A stretch of 64,000 bases of DNA from Halomonas rhizosphaerae (GCF_030010555.1 NZ_JASCQP010000021.1:179956-243955), one strand, 5' to 3'; positions 45,888-55,832 are shown, counted from the first letter of the stretch. Notes: generated by a model from the letters alone, not told the origin. A program made the numbers and translations.

Positions 45888-45984
45888 GCAAGGAGCAAGG
45901 AGCAAGGAGCAAGGAGCAAGGAGCAAGGAGCAAGGAGCAAGGAGCAAGGAGCAAGGAGCAAGGAGCAAGGAGCAAGGAGCAAGG
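45888..45984 (+). repeat. Heptanucleotide tandem repeat (GCAAGGA, about 14 copies)
   Basis: 97 bp of perfect GCAAGGA repeats (13 full copies plus 6 bases) in the eutB-eutC spacer, beginning 15 bp upstream of the eutC start. The unit is 7, so its three reading frames cycle; on the coding strand none contains a stop. The array could change length by slippage and so alter eutC mRNA spacing. Confidence 0.95.
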
Positions 45985-46034
45985 TGGAGGATACCTGGGG
46001 AGAAGCGATGGACAAGGGGGGGGAGCCTTGGCGC

Positions 46035-47027
46035 TTATCGTCCGGCCAGGGCGCGTGCCCGGTCCAGGGTCGAGAGCGAGACCGCGTTGCCGGAAAGGAT
46101 CAGCGCCACGCGCTGGCCGCGCACATCCAGGCCATGCTCCTCGATGGCCGCCAGACCCACGGCGGCGGCGCCCTCTACCAGGCGCTTCTCCTGCTCGAGG
46201 ATATCGACCATGGCCGCGGCGATGGCACGCTCGGAGACCTGGAGATGGTCGTCCATCACCTCGCGCACCAGTCGGAGGGTGCTGCGGTTGTCGCGCCCGA
46301 TGCCGCCGCCCAGGGAGTCGCCCAGGCTCTCGACCTCCTCGACTTCCACTGGATGGCCGGCCTTGAGGCTCTCCCACATGGCCGCGCCACGGGACAGGCT
46401 CACCCCGGTGACCCGGCAGGCGGGACGAATCGCCTTCACGGCCGCGCCGATGCCGCCCAGCAGGCCGCCGCCGGAGAGCCCGACGATGACCCGGTCCAGG
46501 TCGGGGCAGTCCTCCATGAGCTCGAGGCCGATGGTGCCCTGCCCGGCCACGACCCGCGGGTCGTCGAAGGGCGGAATCAGGGTCATGCCGCGCTCGCTCA
46601 CCAGTCGCTCGACCTCGGAGAACGCCTCGTCCTGGCTGGCGCCGACGCGTCGCACCTCGCCACCCAGCGCCTCGATGGCGGCGACCTTGTTGGCCGGCAC
46701 CAGCCGCGAGAGACAGACCAGCGCCGGCACGCCCAGCCGCGAGGCGGCGTGCGCCACCGCGCGGCCGTGGTTGCCGGTGGAGGCCGTCACCACCCCGGCC
46801 GACAGCGCCTCGCGGCCGCGGTCCTCGATCAGCGCGGCGAGCATGTTGACGGCGCCGCGCAGCTTGAAGGCCCCGGTGGGCTGGCAGGTCTCGAGCTTGA
46901 GCAGGATGTCGGCATCGAAGCGCGCCGACAGCGACGCCGAGCGCTCCAGCGGCGTGCGCACCGCCTCGCCGGCGATGCGCCGACGCGCCTGGTAGAGCAT
47001 CTCCAGGCAGACACCGTGATCGTGCAT
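46035..47027 (-). CDS. eutB: Hydroxyectoine-utilization dehydratase EutB (threonine dehydratase-like)
   Basis: 330 residues. PLP Lys in GAFKLRGAVN (about K52), phosphate loop SGGGLLGG and ASTGNHGRAVAHAA are type II PLP motifs. Adjacent to eutC and doeD, which favours EutB over a biosynthetic threonine deaminase. ATG 47027 follows GGAGGAGAGG; the longer frame upstream is a doeD shadow. Confidence 0.85.
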   Translation of the reverse strand: MHDHGVCLEMLYQARRRIAGEAVRTPLERSASLSARFDADILLKLETCQPTGAFKLRGAVNMLAALIEDRGREALSAGVVTASTGNHGRAVAHAASRLGVPALVCLSRLVPANKVAAIEALGGEVRRVGASQDEAFSEVERLVSERGMTLIPPFDDPRVVAGQGTIGLELMEDCPDLDRVIVGLSGGGLLGGIGAAVKAIRPACRVTGVSLSRGAAMWESLKAGHPVEVEEVESLGDSLGGGIGRDNRSTLRLVREVMDDHLQVSERAIAAAMVDILEQEKRLVEGAAAVGLAAIEEHGLDVRGQRVALILSGNAVSLSTLDRARALAGR

Positions 47028-47119
47028 CCTCTCCTCCACGCCAACGGCGTCGCCGCGGGACGGCCCGCGACGACGCGCCTTGCTTACGGCCTCCGGGAGG
47101 CCGGGGATCGGGCAGGCCG

Positions 47120-48547
47120 TCAGGCGACCGTGTCCGCCACCGCCTTGATGGCGCCCTCGCGGACCAGTTCGTCCAGCACCACGTCCACGGCGCGACGGGC
47201 CCGCGCGACGATCTCGTCGACCTCCTCGCGAGTGGTGGTCAGCGGCGGCGCGAAGCCCAGGATATCCCCCTGGGGCATGGCGCGGGCGATCAGGTTCTCC
47301 TGCATCGCCGCGGCGGCGATGCGCGGGCCGACCTTCAGCACCGGGTCGAAGGCCGCGCGACGGCTCGGGTCGGCGGCGAACTCCAGGGCTGCCAACATGC
47401 CCACGCCGCGCACGTTGCCGACGATGGGGTGGTCGCCAAAGGCGGCCTGCATCTGCTGCTGCAGGTAGGCGCCGGTCTCGGCGGCATTCTCGGTCAGCCC
47501 CTCGCGCTCGATGATCGCCAGGTTGGCCAGGCCCGCGGCGCAGCCCAGGGCATGCCCGGAGTAGGTCCAGCCGTGGCCGATCGGGCCATACTCCCCGGTC
47601 CCCTGCTCCAGCACCTGCCACACGCGATCGCCGACGATCACGCCGGAGAGCGGCTGGTAGGCGCTGGTCAGGCCCTTGGCCACGGTGATCAGGTCGGGCC
47701 TGATGCCGTAGAAGTGGCTGCCGAAGTCGGCGCCGATGCGCCCGAAGCCGCAGACGACCTCGTCGGCGATCAGCAGCACGTCATACCTGGCCAGCACCGC
47801 CTGGATCTCGGCCCAGTAGCCCTCCGGTGGCGGCACGATGCCGCCGGTACCGAGCACCGGCTCGCCGATGAAGGCAGCCACGGTGTCGGGTCCCTCGGCC
47901 AGGATCATCTCCTCGAGCCTGGTCGCGCAGTGCCTCGAGAACTCCCGCTCGCTCATGCCCTCGAGCTCCGCGGCCCGCTGGTAGTAGAACGGCGCCTCGG
48001 TGTGACGGATGGTGTCGATGGGCAGGTCGAAGTGGTCATGGAACGCCTTGAGGCCGGTCAGCGAGCCGGAGGCGATGCCGGAGCCGTGGTAGCCGCGCAT
48101 CCGCGAGATGACCTTCTTCTTCTGCGGCAGTCCGCGCACGTTGTTGTAGTAGCGCACGATCTTGAGCTGGGTCTCGTTGGCATCACTGCCGGACATGCCG
48201 TAGTAGACCTTGGACATGCCGGGGCCGGCGAGCTCGAGGATCTTCTCCGACAAGGCGATCTGCGGCTCGTTGGAGTGCCCCACATAGGTGTGGTAGTAGG
48301 ACATCTTGAGGGCCTGCTCGTAGATGGCCTCGGCCACCTCGGTGCGGCCGTAGCCGATGTTGACGCAGTAGAGGCCGGCGAAGCCGTCGATGAACTCGCG
48401 GCCATCCTTGTCGACGACATGGATCCCCTTGCCGCCGGTGATCACGCGGCCCGGCGCGTCGCCATGGGCGAAGTCGCGCAGGTGGGTGGAGGCATGGAAG
48501 GTCACCTTGCGGTCGCGCGCGATCAGGTCCTGGTGCTGCTGGTTCAT
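47120..48547 (-). CDS. doeD: Diaminobutyrate/aspartate aminotransferase DoeD
   Basis: 475 residues. A class III PLP transaminase: GMSGSDANETQ, ADEVVCGFGRIG and the PLP Lys at 291 in ITVAKGLTSAYQP. In the ectoine pathway DoeD converts 2,4-diaminobutyrate to aspartate semialdehyde. It follows doeC by 70 bp, as in Halomonas. Confidence 0.9.
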   Translation of the reverse strand: MNQQHQDLIARDRKVTFHASTHLRDFAHGDAPGRVITGGKGIHVVDKDGREFIDGFAGLYCVNIGYGRTEVAEAIYEQALKMSYYHTYVGHSNEPQIALSEKILELAGPGMSKVYYGMSGSDANETQLKIVRYYNNVRGLPQKKKVISRMRGYHGSGIASGSLTGLKAFHDHFDLPIDTIRHTEAPFYYQRAAELEGMSEREFSRHCATRLEEMILAEGPDTVAAFIGEPVLGTGGIVPPPEGYWAEIQAVLARYDVLLIADEVVCGFGRIGADFGSHFYGIRPDLITVAKGLTSAYQPLSGVIVGDRVWQVLEQGTGEYGPIGHGWTYSGHALGCAAGLANLAIIEREGLTENAAETGAYLQQQMQAAFGDHPIVGNVRGVGMLAALEFAADPSRRAAFDPVLKVGPRIAAAAMQENLIARAMPQGDILGFAPPLTTTREEVDEIVARARRAVDVVLDELVREGAIKAVADTVA

Positions 48548-48616
48548 CTCGTTCTCTCTTCTCTCGTGCTCCCCGGCATCCTGCCGGGGAGAAGGTTCAT
48601 CGATGGGGCCGGGGAA

Positions 48617-50098
48617 TCAGCTGCCGGAGACCGAACCGAGGGCACCGAGGCAGTAGTACTTGGTCTCCAGGTACTCGTCGATGCCGGTCACCCCGCCCTC
48701 GCGGCCGAGGCCGGAGTGCTTGACGCCGCCGAAGGGCACGGGCGGGCCGGTCATCTTCACCGAATTCACCGAGACCATGCCGAACTCCAGCGCCCGCATG
48801 ATCTTCCAGATGCGGCGGATGTCGTGGGTGTAGATATAGGCCGCCAGGCCGTACTCGGTGTCGTTGGCCATCTCGATGACCTGGTCATCGTCGGCGTAGG
48901 CGGTGATGCCGGCCACCGGGGCGAAGCTCTCCTCGTGCCAGATCTTCATGTCGTGGGTCACGCCCGTGAGCAGCACCGGCATGAAGAAGTTCTCGCCCGG
49001 CGCCTGGCTCTGATCGCCGGCCACCAGGGTGGCGCCCTTGGAGATGGCGTCGTCGACGATGGCCGCGGCCTTCTCCACCGCCTGGCGATGGATCAGCGGC
49101 CCCAGGTCGATCTCGCTCTCCAGGCCGTTGCCCACGGTCAGCGCCGCCATGCGCTCGGCGAAGTGTCCGACGAAGGCGTCGTGGATCGACTCGTGGACCA
49201 GGATGCGGTCCGCAGCGAGGCAGTCCTGGCCGGCGGTCTGGAACTTGGCCGCCACCGCGGCGAAGGCCGCCTCCCGGGGATCCATGTCCGGCCCGACGAT
49301 GAACGGCGCGTTGCCACCGAGTTCCAGGGAGACACGCTTGACGGTGTTGGCACACTGCTCCAGCAGCAGCCGGCCCACCCGGGTGGAGCCGGTGAAGGAG
49401 AGCGCCTTGACCCGGTCCTCGGCACACAGGATCCGCGATACCTCGGGCGGGTCGCCCAGCACCACGTTGAACACCCCGGCCGGTATGCCGGCGCGCTCGG
49501 CGAGCTCCGCCAGTGCCAGCGCCGAGAACGGCGTCTCGCCGGCCGGCTTGACGATCACCGTGCAGCCGGCGGCCATGGCGGCGGCGGCCTTGCGGGTGAT
49601 CATCGCCAGCGGGAAGTTCCACGGGGTGATCAGCGCGGCGATGCCCACCGGCTCCTTGATCGTACCCAGCGCCGCGTTGGGGATGTGACTGGGGATGGTC
49701 TCGCCGAAAGTGCGCTTGCCCTCCTCGGCGAACCATCGCACGAAGCTGGCCCCATACTCCACCTCGCCACGGGCGTCGGGCAGCGGCTTGCCCTGCTCCA
49801 GGGTCATGAGGGTGGCGAGGTCCTCGCGATGGGCCTGCAGCAGGTCATACCAGGCCAGCAGCCGCTCGCACCGCTCGTCGGCGCGCAGCGCGCGCCAGTG
49901 CACGAAGGCGGCCTCGGCGGCATCCACCGCCGCGGTGATCTGGTGGGCCTCCAGCCAGGGAATGTGCCCCAGCGCCTCGCCGGTGGCCGGGTCGAACACG
50001 GCCTCCTCGCGGCCGCCCTCGCCATGGGTCCACTTGCCGTCGACATAGGCGTACTGACGGAACAGGCGCGGATCGCTGAGCTTGCTGGACAGAGTCAT
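48617..50098 (-). CDS. doeC: Aspartate-semialdehyde dehydrogenase DoeC (ALDH family)
   Basis: 493 residues. ALDH motifs: ITPWNFPLAM, SFTGSTRVG, catalytic Glu 259 in SLELGGNAPF, Cys 293 in GQDCLAADR. By sequence it is a succinate-semialdehyde dehydrogenase relative; the doeD neighbour supports aspartate semialdehyde oxidation. Start 50098 is set by AGGAGAGG. Confidence 0.88.
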   Translation of the reverse strand: MTLSSKLSDPRLFRQYAYVDGKWTHGEGGREEAVFDPATGEALGHIPWLEAHQITAAVDAAEAAFVHWRALRADERCERLLAWYDLLQAHREDLATLMTLEQGKPLPDARGEVEYGASFVRWFAEEGKRTFGETIPSHIPNAALGTIKEPVGIAALITPWNFPLAMITRKAAAAMAAGCTVIVKPAGETPFSALALAELAERAGIPAGVFNVVLGDPPEVSRILCAEDRVKALSFTGSTRVGRLLLEQCANTVKRVSLELGGNAPFIVGPDMDPREAAFAAVAAKFQTAGQDCLAADRILVHESIHDAFVGHFAERMAALTVGNGLESEIDLGPLIHRQAVEKAAAIVDDAISKGATLVAGDQSQAPGENFFMPVLLTGVTHDMKIWHEESFAPVAGITAYADDDQVIEMANDTEYGLAAYIYTHDIRRIWKIMRALEFGMVSVNSVKMTGPPVPFGGVKHSGLGREGGVTGIDEYLETKYYCLGALGSVSGS

Positions 50099-50150
50099 GC
50101 TGTACCTCTCCTGACGCACCAGCCGTATCGAGATTGTCGGGCCGGTGTGG

Positions 50151-50189
50151 AAAAAAACGGGCGAGCCGCCTGTTCGGCAGGGCGGCTCG
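50151..50189 (-). terminator. Terminator upstream of doeC-doeD
   Basis: On the minus strand a 9-bp stem CGAGCCGCC/GGCGGCTCG with a 10-base loop is followed, after four bases, by seven T. It would end transcripts from the decarboxylase block, so doeC-doeD-eutBC should have its own promoter or depend on read-through. Confidence 0.65.
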
Positions 50190-50245
50190 ATGGTGTCAGG
50201 ATAGGGGATTCGGCAGGACGGGACTTTTCGTTACGAGGGACAGGC

Positions 50246-50270
50246 GGCACAGGATTTTTTGTCCTGTGCC
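50246..50270. other. Hairpin with a T-rich loop
   Basis: GGCACAGGA/TCCTGTGCC, 9 bp, with loop TTTTTTG, in the 224-bp spacer downstream of the decarboxylase. Possibly a second terminator element or an operator. Confidence 0.4.
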
Positions 50271-50322
50271 GGAAACGTGCGGTTTTTTCTGTGGAGCGGC
50301 GACGGGCGGGCGCGAGGGGCCG

Positions 50323-53118
50323 TCACCCCGCCGGCGGGTTGCGCAGTGCCTCCTCGGTGAAGACCAGCAGGCCGAGCTCCGGGCGATAGCCGTGGATCTC
50401 GGTGACATCCAGGGCCTGCAGGAAATAGAGGATCTCCTCGCTGACCACCTGCCCCGGGACCAGCACCGGGAAGCCCGGCGGGTAGGGGATCACGAAGCTC
50501 GCCGAGACCACGTCGCGGCCGCTGCGCATCTGGGCCTGGAGTTCGCCGTTGTCGAAGCGCAGGTACTCGGTGTTCTCGTCGTCGTAGCTGAGGAAATAGG
50601 CTTGACGGATGTCACCCTCCGGGGTGTTGCCGTCGGGGTCGGGGCGGAAGGCCGCGTGGAAGCGGCTGAAGTCGGGCAGCGGCGGCAGCTCCTTGGTCAG
50701 CGAGTGGACCCGGTTCTCGATGATCTTGCGCTCCGGCCGGCTGCTCTCCTCCCAGCGATACTCGAACTCCTTGGCCAGCTTGAGCAGCACGTCGAGCAGG
50801 TAGGCGATGGAGCCCCGCGTGGTGCCGATGTTGGTCATGAACAGCACGGTGTTGCGCGAGGTCTTGTTGATCTGGATCCCGTACTTGTTCATGAGGTATT
50901 CGTTCTTGAAGGTATCGCCGTCGATGCCCGTGGCGCCGATGGCGATGGTGATGCGGCTGGGGTCGACGACGAACTCGTCATTGGCCCAGGCCTCCTCCAT
51001 CTTGTTCCAGCCGGTGACCGGGTCGTAGAAGGTCTCGACTCCCGACTGCCGATACTCCAGCGGCACCATGTCCTTGTTGACCAGCACCCGGAAGTACTTC
51101 TGCAGCAGCGGGTGGGTATAGAGCTGCTCGCGCAGCGACAGTGCGGCCTCCACCTGGGCGTGGACCAGCTCGAAGCCCTCCATCTCGGCCTGCATGCGCC
51201 CCACGTCCAGCGAGGCGATGATCTGGTAGTTGGGCGAGGTAGAGGTATGGGTCATGTAGGCCTCGTGGAACGGCGCCTCGACCTTCTGGCGATAGTCCTG
51301 GTCCCAGACGTGGATCATCGACCCCTGGCGCAGCGAGGTCAGGGTCTTGTGGGTGGAGTGGGTGGCATAGGCCCGGATGCGCACCGCGTCGGGGTCGGGC
51401 AGCAGACGCCGGTCGAGCCAGGTGGCATCGTCATCGGGGTCGAGGGCGTCGAACTCGGCCTTCCAGGCGTCGTACTCCTCGCGATAGGCCTCGCTGCGGT
51501 AGCGATCACGCAGGGTGCGGGCGGCATGCATGGCGGTGCGCGGCCGGTAGGTGGGGTTGAAACCGGCGAAGGCGAACCACGCCTCGTCCCACAGGAAGAC
51601 CAGGTCGGGCTTGATCGCCAGGCACTCCTCCATCACCCGGCGCACGTTGTAGACCACGCCGTCGAAGGTGCAGTTGGTCAGCAGCAGCATCTTGACCTTG
51701 TGCAGCTGGCCCGAGCGCTTGTACTCGAGCAGGGTCTTCTTGATCTCCTTGAGCGGCACCGCCCCGTACATCGAGTAGTCGTCGAGCGGGTAGGAATCCA
51801 GATAGCTGACGTGGGCGCCGGCCAGCACCATGCCGTAGTGGTGCGACTTGTGGCAGTCGCGGTCGATCAGCACGATGTCGCGCGGCTTGATCAGCGCCTG
51901 CACCACGATCTTGTTGGCGGTGGAGGTGCCGTTGGTGACGAAGAAGCTCTGCCGTGCACCGAACGCCCGGGCGGCATACTCCTGGGCCTTCTTGATCGGC
52001 CCGTAGGGCTGTAGCAACGAGTCCAGCCCACCGGAGGTGGCCGAGGTCTCGGCGAGGAAGATGTTGATGCCGTAGAAATCGATCATCTGCCCGGCCCAGT
52101 GGGAGCGGGTGATCGACTTGCCCCGCGAGATGGGCATGGCATGGAAGACCCCGGTGGGCTTCTTGCTGTACTCGCGCAGGGCATCGAAGAAGGGCGTGCG
52201 ATAGCGGTTGTCGATGGCACGCAGGATGGTGTGGTGCTGCTCGATGTAGTCCGTCTCGCGGTAGAAGATGCGATTGAAGTGTCGGATATCGCGACTCGCC
52301 GTGGCCTCCACGTCACCGCTGGTGACCAGGAACTGGTCGATCTCGGGGCGCAGCTCGTGGATCATGGTGCTCAGCAGGATGCTGCGCTCGGCCTCGGACT
52401 GGTGTTCCAGGGACTGCTCGGAGAGCCCCTCGAGGTAGCTGCGCAGGGCGCTGAGGTTGTACTTCGACTTGTAGGGGAACTCGTAGCGGATCAGGCAGGC
52501 CTGGATGTTGGGATTGACCAGCACCGCGATCAGCGCATCCTCGAAGCTGCGCACCGTGACCACGTCATAGACGAAGCGGTCCTCGGGACGACGCATGTTG
52601 TGGAAGGCCTCACGAACCACCTCCTCTTCCGGGGCCGAGAGGTTGTCGACGATCAGCAGCTCGAAGTAGGGCTGGGCCGAGCTGTTCGACGCCGGGTGCC
52701 CGCGACGCAGCTGCGCCAGGGCATCGAGGGTCTCGAGGTCCTCGGCATCGGCATCGGTCTCGGAGAGATCGACGTGACGCCGCCGGTAGGACTCGCTGAT
52801 CAGCGCGCGCACCAGGCGCCTGACCACCTTCTCCAGCAACCCGTACTCCTCGCGGTCGAACAGCGACCAGAGATGACGGAAGTCCTCCTTGGAGGGGAAG
52901 GCGTGGTAGTCCTCGATGATCTCGAGCCGCGTCAGCTTGACGTCGACCGCCTTGACCAGGTTCTTGGCGCGGCCCTCGTCGTCCAGGCGCACCAGCCGCC
53001 CGAGGTCACGTTTCAGCGCATTCCAGGTGTCGGCACGCAGCTGGGAGATCTTGTGGTAGAAGCCCAGGGCGGTATAGGGCGTCTCGGTAGGACTCGTCTC
53101 TTGCATGGCAACACCCAT
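50323..53118 (-). CDS. Orn/Lys/Arg decarboxylase-family PLP enzyme (long form)
   Basis: 931 residues. An N-terminal wing (about 1-320) with a receiver-like fold precedes the PLP core: FVTNGTSTANKIVVQALIKP, DRDCHKSHHYG and the PLP Lys in YATHSTHKTLTSLRQGSMIHV (about 585-605). Substrate unknown; arginine, lysine or a diamino acid such as diaminobutyrate are possible. ATG 53118 or 53106. It is 45 bp after the C45 gene. Confidence 0.82.
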   Translation of the reverse strand: MGVAMQETSPTETPYTALGFYHKISQLRADTWNALKRDLGRLVRLDDEGRAKNLVKAVDVKLTRLEIIEDYHAFPSKEDFRHLWSLFDREEYGLLEKVVRRLVRALISESYRRRHVDLSETDADAEDLETLDALAQLRRGHPASNSSAQPYFELLIVDNLSAPEEEVVREAFHNMRRPEDRFVYDVVTVRSFEDALIAVLVNPNIQACLIRYEFPYKSKYNLSALRSYLEGLSEQSLEHQSEAERSILLSTMIHELRPEIDQFLVTSGDVEATASRDIRHFNRIFYRETDYIEQHHTILRAIDNRYRTPFFDALREYSKKPTGVFHAMPISRGKSITRSHWAGQMIDFYGINIFLAETSATSGGLDSLLQPYGPIKKAQEYAARAFGARQSFFVTNGTSTANKIVVQALIKPRDIVLIDRDCHKSHHYGMVLAGAHVSYLDSYPLDDYSMYGAVPLKEIKKTLLEYKRSGQLHKVKMLLLTNCTFDGVVYNVRRVMEECLAIKPDLVFLWDEAWFAFAGFNPTYRPRTAMHAARTLRDRYRSEAYREEYDAWKAEFDALDPDDDATWLDRRLLPDPDAVRIRAYATHSTHKTLTSLRQGSMIHVWDQDYRQKVEAPFHEAYMTHTSTSPNYQIIASLDVGRMQAEMEGFELVHAQVEAALSLREQLYTHPLLQKYFRVLVNKDMVPLEYRQSGVETFYDPVTGWNKMEEAWANDEFVVDPSRITIAIGATGIDGDTFKNEYLMNKYGIQINKTSRNTVLFMTNIGTTRGSIAYLLDVLLKLAKEFEYRWEESSRPERKIIENRVHSLTKELPPLPDFSRFHAAFRPDPDGNTPEGDIRQAYFLSYDDENTEYLRFDNGELQAQMRSGRDVVSASFVIPYPPGFPVLVPGQVVSEEILYFLQALDVTEIHGYRPELGLLVFTEEALRNPPAG

Positions 53119-53163
53119 CCTTGCTCTTGTTGTCGAGGGGGACCGATCGTTCGGTACGCCGGG

Positions 53164-54162
53164 TCAGCGGCTGTGCAGCCCGCGGGTGCCGTAGCGCACG
53201 GTGATTCGCTCCTCGGGAAAGTCGTCGAAACTCAGGTCCAGGTTCATGCCCGGCCAATGGAACTGGGCTCGCCCCGACCGCGGGCGGTAGACCGCGGTAT
53301 AGACGGTCCCCAGGCCGCGTCGGTAGTCGTGGCGGAACAGTGGCGGGGCCGAGAAGGCCGCGATCAGCCGCTCCTCGGTAGTGGCCTCGTCATCCACCAG
53401 GATCGATAGCTGGCGCTCGCGAATCAGGGTCTCCGAGGCCAGCGCATGGGCATACCACTCGATCTTCTTCTGGTGGTTGGTGGCCACCGGCACGCGGCGG
53501 ATGCTGGCGCGGCGATCGGGGCCGATCATCGCCGTCACATAGCGTCCGGCAGCATCGGCCACGGTGATGTTGTAGGCCATGTGGGTCGGCACCCGGGCCA
53601 GCACCTCGGCCGCCTCGGGCACGCTGTCGCAGAACTCCAGCAGGTAGCGCAGGATGATCGGCGCGCCGAAGCCCTCACCGACCGCCTTGCGTCCGCCGAA
53701 GGCCAGAGACACGGCGAGACCGCGGTCATTCATGCCATCGAGCACGCCCCACAGGCAATCGGACATGGCGATCACCCGCCGCTCGTTCCAGTGCGTGTAG
53801 AGGATCGTGCCCTCGCACAGTTCCGGCGGGTAATCGTAATTGCGTGCCAGCACCGTAGAGGAGGGACTGGCGAGCACCGCCTGGGAGCAGCCGGTGATAT
53901 AGGGCGGCGGCTGGAAGAGACTCAGGAAGCGCGCGGCCAGGTCACCGCCACCGGCCAGGTCGCAGAGGGCGCGATAGGTCGGCAGCAGCTCCGGCATGTG
54001 CCGGCGCAGGGCGTTGTAGCAGGCGAGATACCCCGGCCGCTCGCGCTCCCCCTCGCTGAGGTACCACTGCTCGTAGGCCGGCCAGTGGTACTCGAACAGC
54101 GCCTGCCACCGGGCGCCGGCCTTGGCCTCGTGCACGGTGCGGAAATCGAGCATCTTGTCCAT
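53164..54162 (-). CDS. C45-family autoproteolytic acyltransferase/hydrolase (Ntn fold)
   Basis: 332 residues. The Ntn nucleophile is Cys 92 in YITGCSQAVLA, cleaved after Gly 91. Further motifs VLARNYDYPP and LWGVLDGMNDRGLAVSLAFG match the isopenicillin acyltransferase/C45 group. These act as amide hydrolases or acyltransferases on N-acyl amino acids or amines. ATG 54162; a longer frame into the ATP-grasp gene is not supported. Confidence 0.82.
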   Translation of the reverse strand: MDKMLDFRTVHEAKAGARWQALFEYHWPAYEQWYLSEGERERPGYLACYNALRRHMPELLPTYRALCDLAGGGDLAARFLSLFQPPPYITGCSQAVLASPSSTVLARNYDYPPELCEGTILYTHWNERRVIAMSDCLWGVLDGMNDRGLAVSLAFGGRKAVGEGFGAPIILRYLLEFCDSVPEAAEVLARVPTHMAYNITVADAAGRYVTAMIGPDRRASIRRVPVATNHQKKIEWYAHALASETLIRERQLSILVDDEATTEERLIAAFSAPPLFRHDYRRGLGTVYTAVYRPRSGRAQFHWPGMNLDLSFDDFPEERITVRYGTRGLHSR

Positions 54163-54209
54163 GTCGGCCGCAGGCACCTCCCGGGGCGAAAGGGAAACGG
54201 TCCCGGAAC

Positions 54210-55793
54210 TCACAGGATCTTGAAGTTGCCGCCGCCGACGGCATGACTGACGGCGACCTCCTCCACCACCGGGTCCTGCAGCGACTGGCCGGCGTACTGG
54301 CCACGGATGCCGTCGATCCAAGCCTTGGCGCGCTCGTTGAGCTGGAAGTCGTCGTCCATCAGCCGCCCACGGGTGATCAGGATACCGAGATCCGCCCCCT
54401 CGTAGCGGAAGTCGCCCGCGCCGCTGATGCGCAGGAAGAAGCCCTCGCTGTCGTTCTCGGCGGCATGGGGATGGTAGCTGTAATGGTCATAGCTGACGCT
54501 GCCGTCACCGGCCATCTTCCACACGCCGGTGCGTGGTGCCTGGGTGAGCAGATCGACGCTCTCGTCGGTATGCTTGATCACCAGCTGGCTCCAGCTGTCG
54601 ACACTGTCGGGGTGCGACCAGCGCTCGTTGATCTCGTTGATGTCGAGGTCGAAGTCGACGTCCGAGAACTCCAGCAGATGGAAGAGGAACAGCGGGATGT
54701 CGGAGTGGGCGAAGGCCGCCACGTTGGTCAGCGAGCTGGCCCCGGTGACCCGCGGATTGAGCTCGCCGAGATAGACCTCGCCGTTGTCCATGTCGATCAG
54801 GAAGTCGAGCTCGAAGTAGCCGCGGTAGCCCTCCTCGCGCAGCGCCTCGCCGAACTTGAAGGTGTACTCCCGGGCCTTGTCGCGGATCTCCTGAGTGAAG
54901 GCGCCGGCGAACATCTCGTTGCCGCACCAGCCACCCTTGTAGGGGGTCAGCGACTTGAAGCCCACCAGCTCGGTCATCAGCGGACCGACCACGGTGCCAC
55001 AGCGGGTCGCACAGGCCTCGATGGCCGAGCCGCGGCAGTTGATGCGCTTCATGATCTTGACCTCGGACTCGGCCTCGATCTCCTCGGCGTGCTTGTAGTA
55101 GTCGTCCTCGCTGGCGATGAAGAAGGTGGTGTGGCCGGAGTCACCGAAGGCGGTCTGCACCACCAGGTCGTTACCCAGGTCCTTGCTCACTTCGCAGAGT
55201 TCCTGATAGCTGCCGACCCTGGCCAGCACGTTAGGCACGCTGGGCACGCCGGCCTTGTTGCCGATGCGCACCGTCTCGATCTTGTTGTCCATGCGTTGAC
55301 GCAGCGTCGCCGGGGGAAATGCCACCCGCAGCCCGAGCTGCTGGCAGACCTCCTCGGTGTGCTCGTCGAACATCAGGAAGGCGGCCACGCCGGCGTTCTC
55401 GCCATCCGAGCGCGACTGGATGAAGTCGATCACCTCCTTGTGCTCGAGGAGGTAGTTGTTGATGTCCTCGATACTCTCGAAATCGCGGGGGAACTTCTCC
55501 TTGGGCACGAAGACGTTGCGCTGCTGCCCCTCGAAGCAGTCGATGTAGTTGATATGTCGGAAATTTCCGACCCAGTCGCCGATCCCCAGCAGGTTGAAAT
55601 TGGTGGCCGAGATGAAATAGATCGGCTCCTGGTTGTTGAGGAAGTGGCGGCGGACATCGGCAATGGTTGTTATTTTGCTCATCGTGGTCGCTCCATCGGT
55701 GACGGGGGAGGCGCCGGGCGCCTGGTGCGCGGCCGGGGCCGCCGGGGAATTGCGGAACAGGCGGCGCAGCAGTCGAATCAGTGGCTCCAGCAT
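54210..55793 (-). CDS. ATP-grasp ligase (biotin carboxylase-like)
   Basis: 527 residues. ATP-grasp core (about 155-360): DNKIETVRIGNKAGVPSVPN, VVQTAFGDSGHTTF, then YFELDFLIDMDNGEVYLGELNPRVTG with the ExNPR metal site. Probably joins a carboxylate to an amine. Two starts are possible: 55793 after AGAGGAAG (extra amphipathic LIRLLRRLFR), or 55682 (MSKITTIADV) after GGAG. Confidence 0.8.
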   Translation of the reverse strand: MLEPLIRLLRRLFRNSPAAPAAHQAPGASPVTDGATTMSKITTIADVRRHFLNNQEPIYFISATNFNLLGIGDWVGNFRHINYIDCFEGQQRNVFVPKEKFPRDFESIEDINNYLLEHKEVIDFIQSRSDGENAGVAAFLMFDEHTEEVCQQLGLRVAFPPATLRQRMDNKIETVRIGNKAGVPSVPNVLARVGSYQELCEVSKDLGNDLVVQTAFGDSGHTTFFIASEDDYYKHAEEIEAESEVKIMKRINCRGSAIEACATRCGTVVGPLMTELVGFKSLTPYKGGWCGNEMFAGAFTQEIRDKAREYTFKFGEALREEGYRGYFELDFLIDMDNGEVYLGELNPRVTGASSLTNVAAFAHSDIPLFLFHLLEFSDVDFDLDINEINERWSHPDSVDSWSQLVIKHTDESVDLLTQAPRTGVWKMAGDGSVSYDHYSYHPHAAENDSEGFFLRISGAGDFRYEGADLGILITRGRLMDDDFQLNERAKAWIDGIRGQYAGQSLQDPVVEEVAVSHAVGGGNFKIL

Positions 55794-55832
55794 GAAGTCT
55801 TCCTCTTCACTGCACCGCCCGAAGGCAAGGGA

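Noticed and set aside
45888..45984. CRISPR-like array
   Set aside because: It is a pure 7-bp tandem repeat with no spacers.
44926..46377. Long frame joining eutC through the heptad repeat into the eutB region
   Set aside because: As a protein start it is unlikely: a good ribosome site lies at the eutC ATG and the upstream part is a eutB shadow. The open frame itself is kept as part of the repeat finding.
47429..50389. 986-codon plus-strand frame over doeD and doeC
   Set aside because: Antisense shadow; both underlying genes have clear catalytic motifs on the minus strand.
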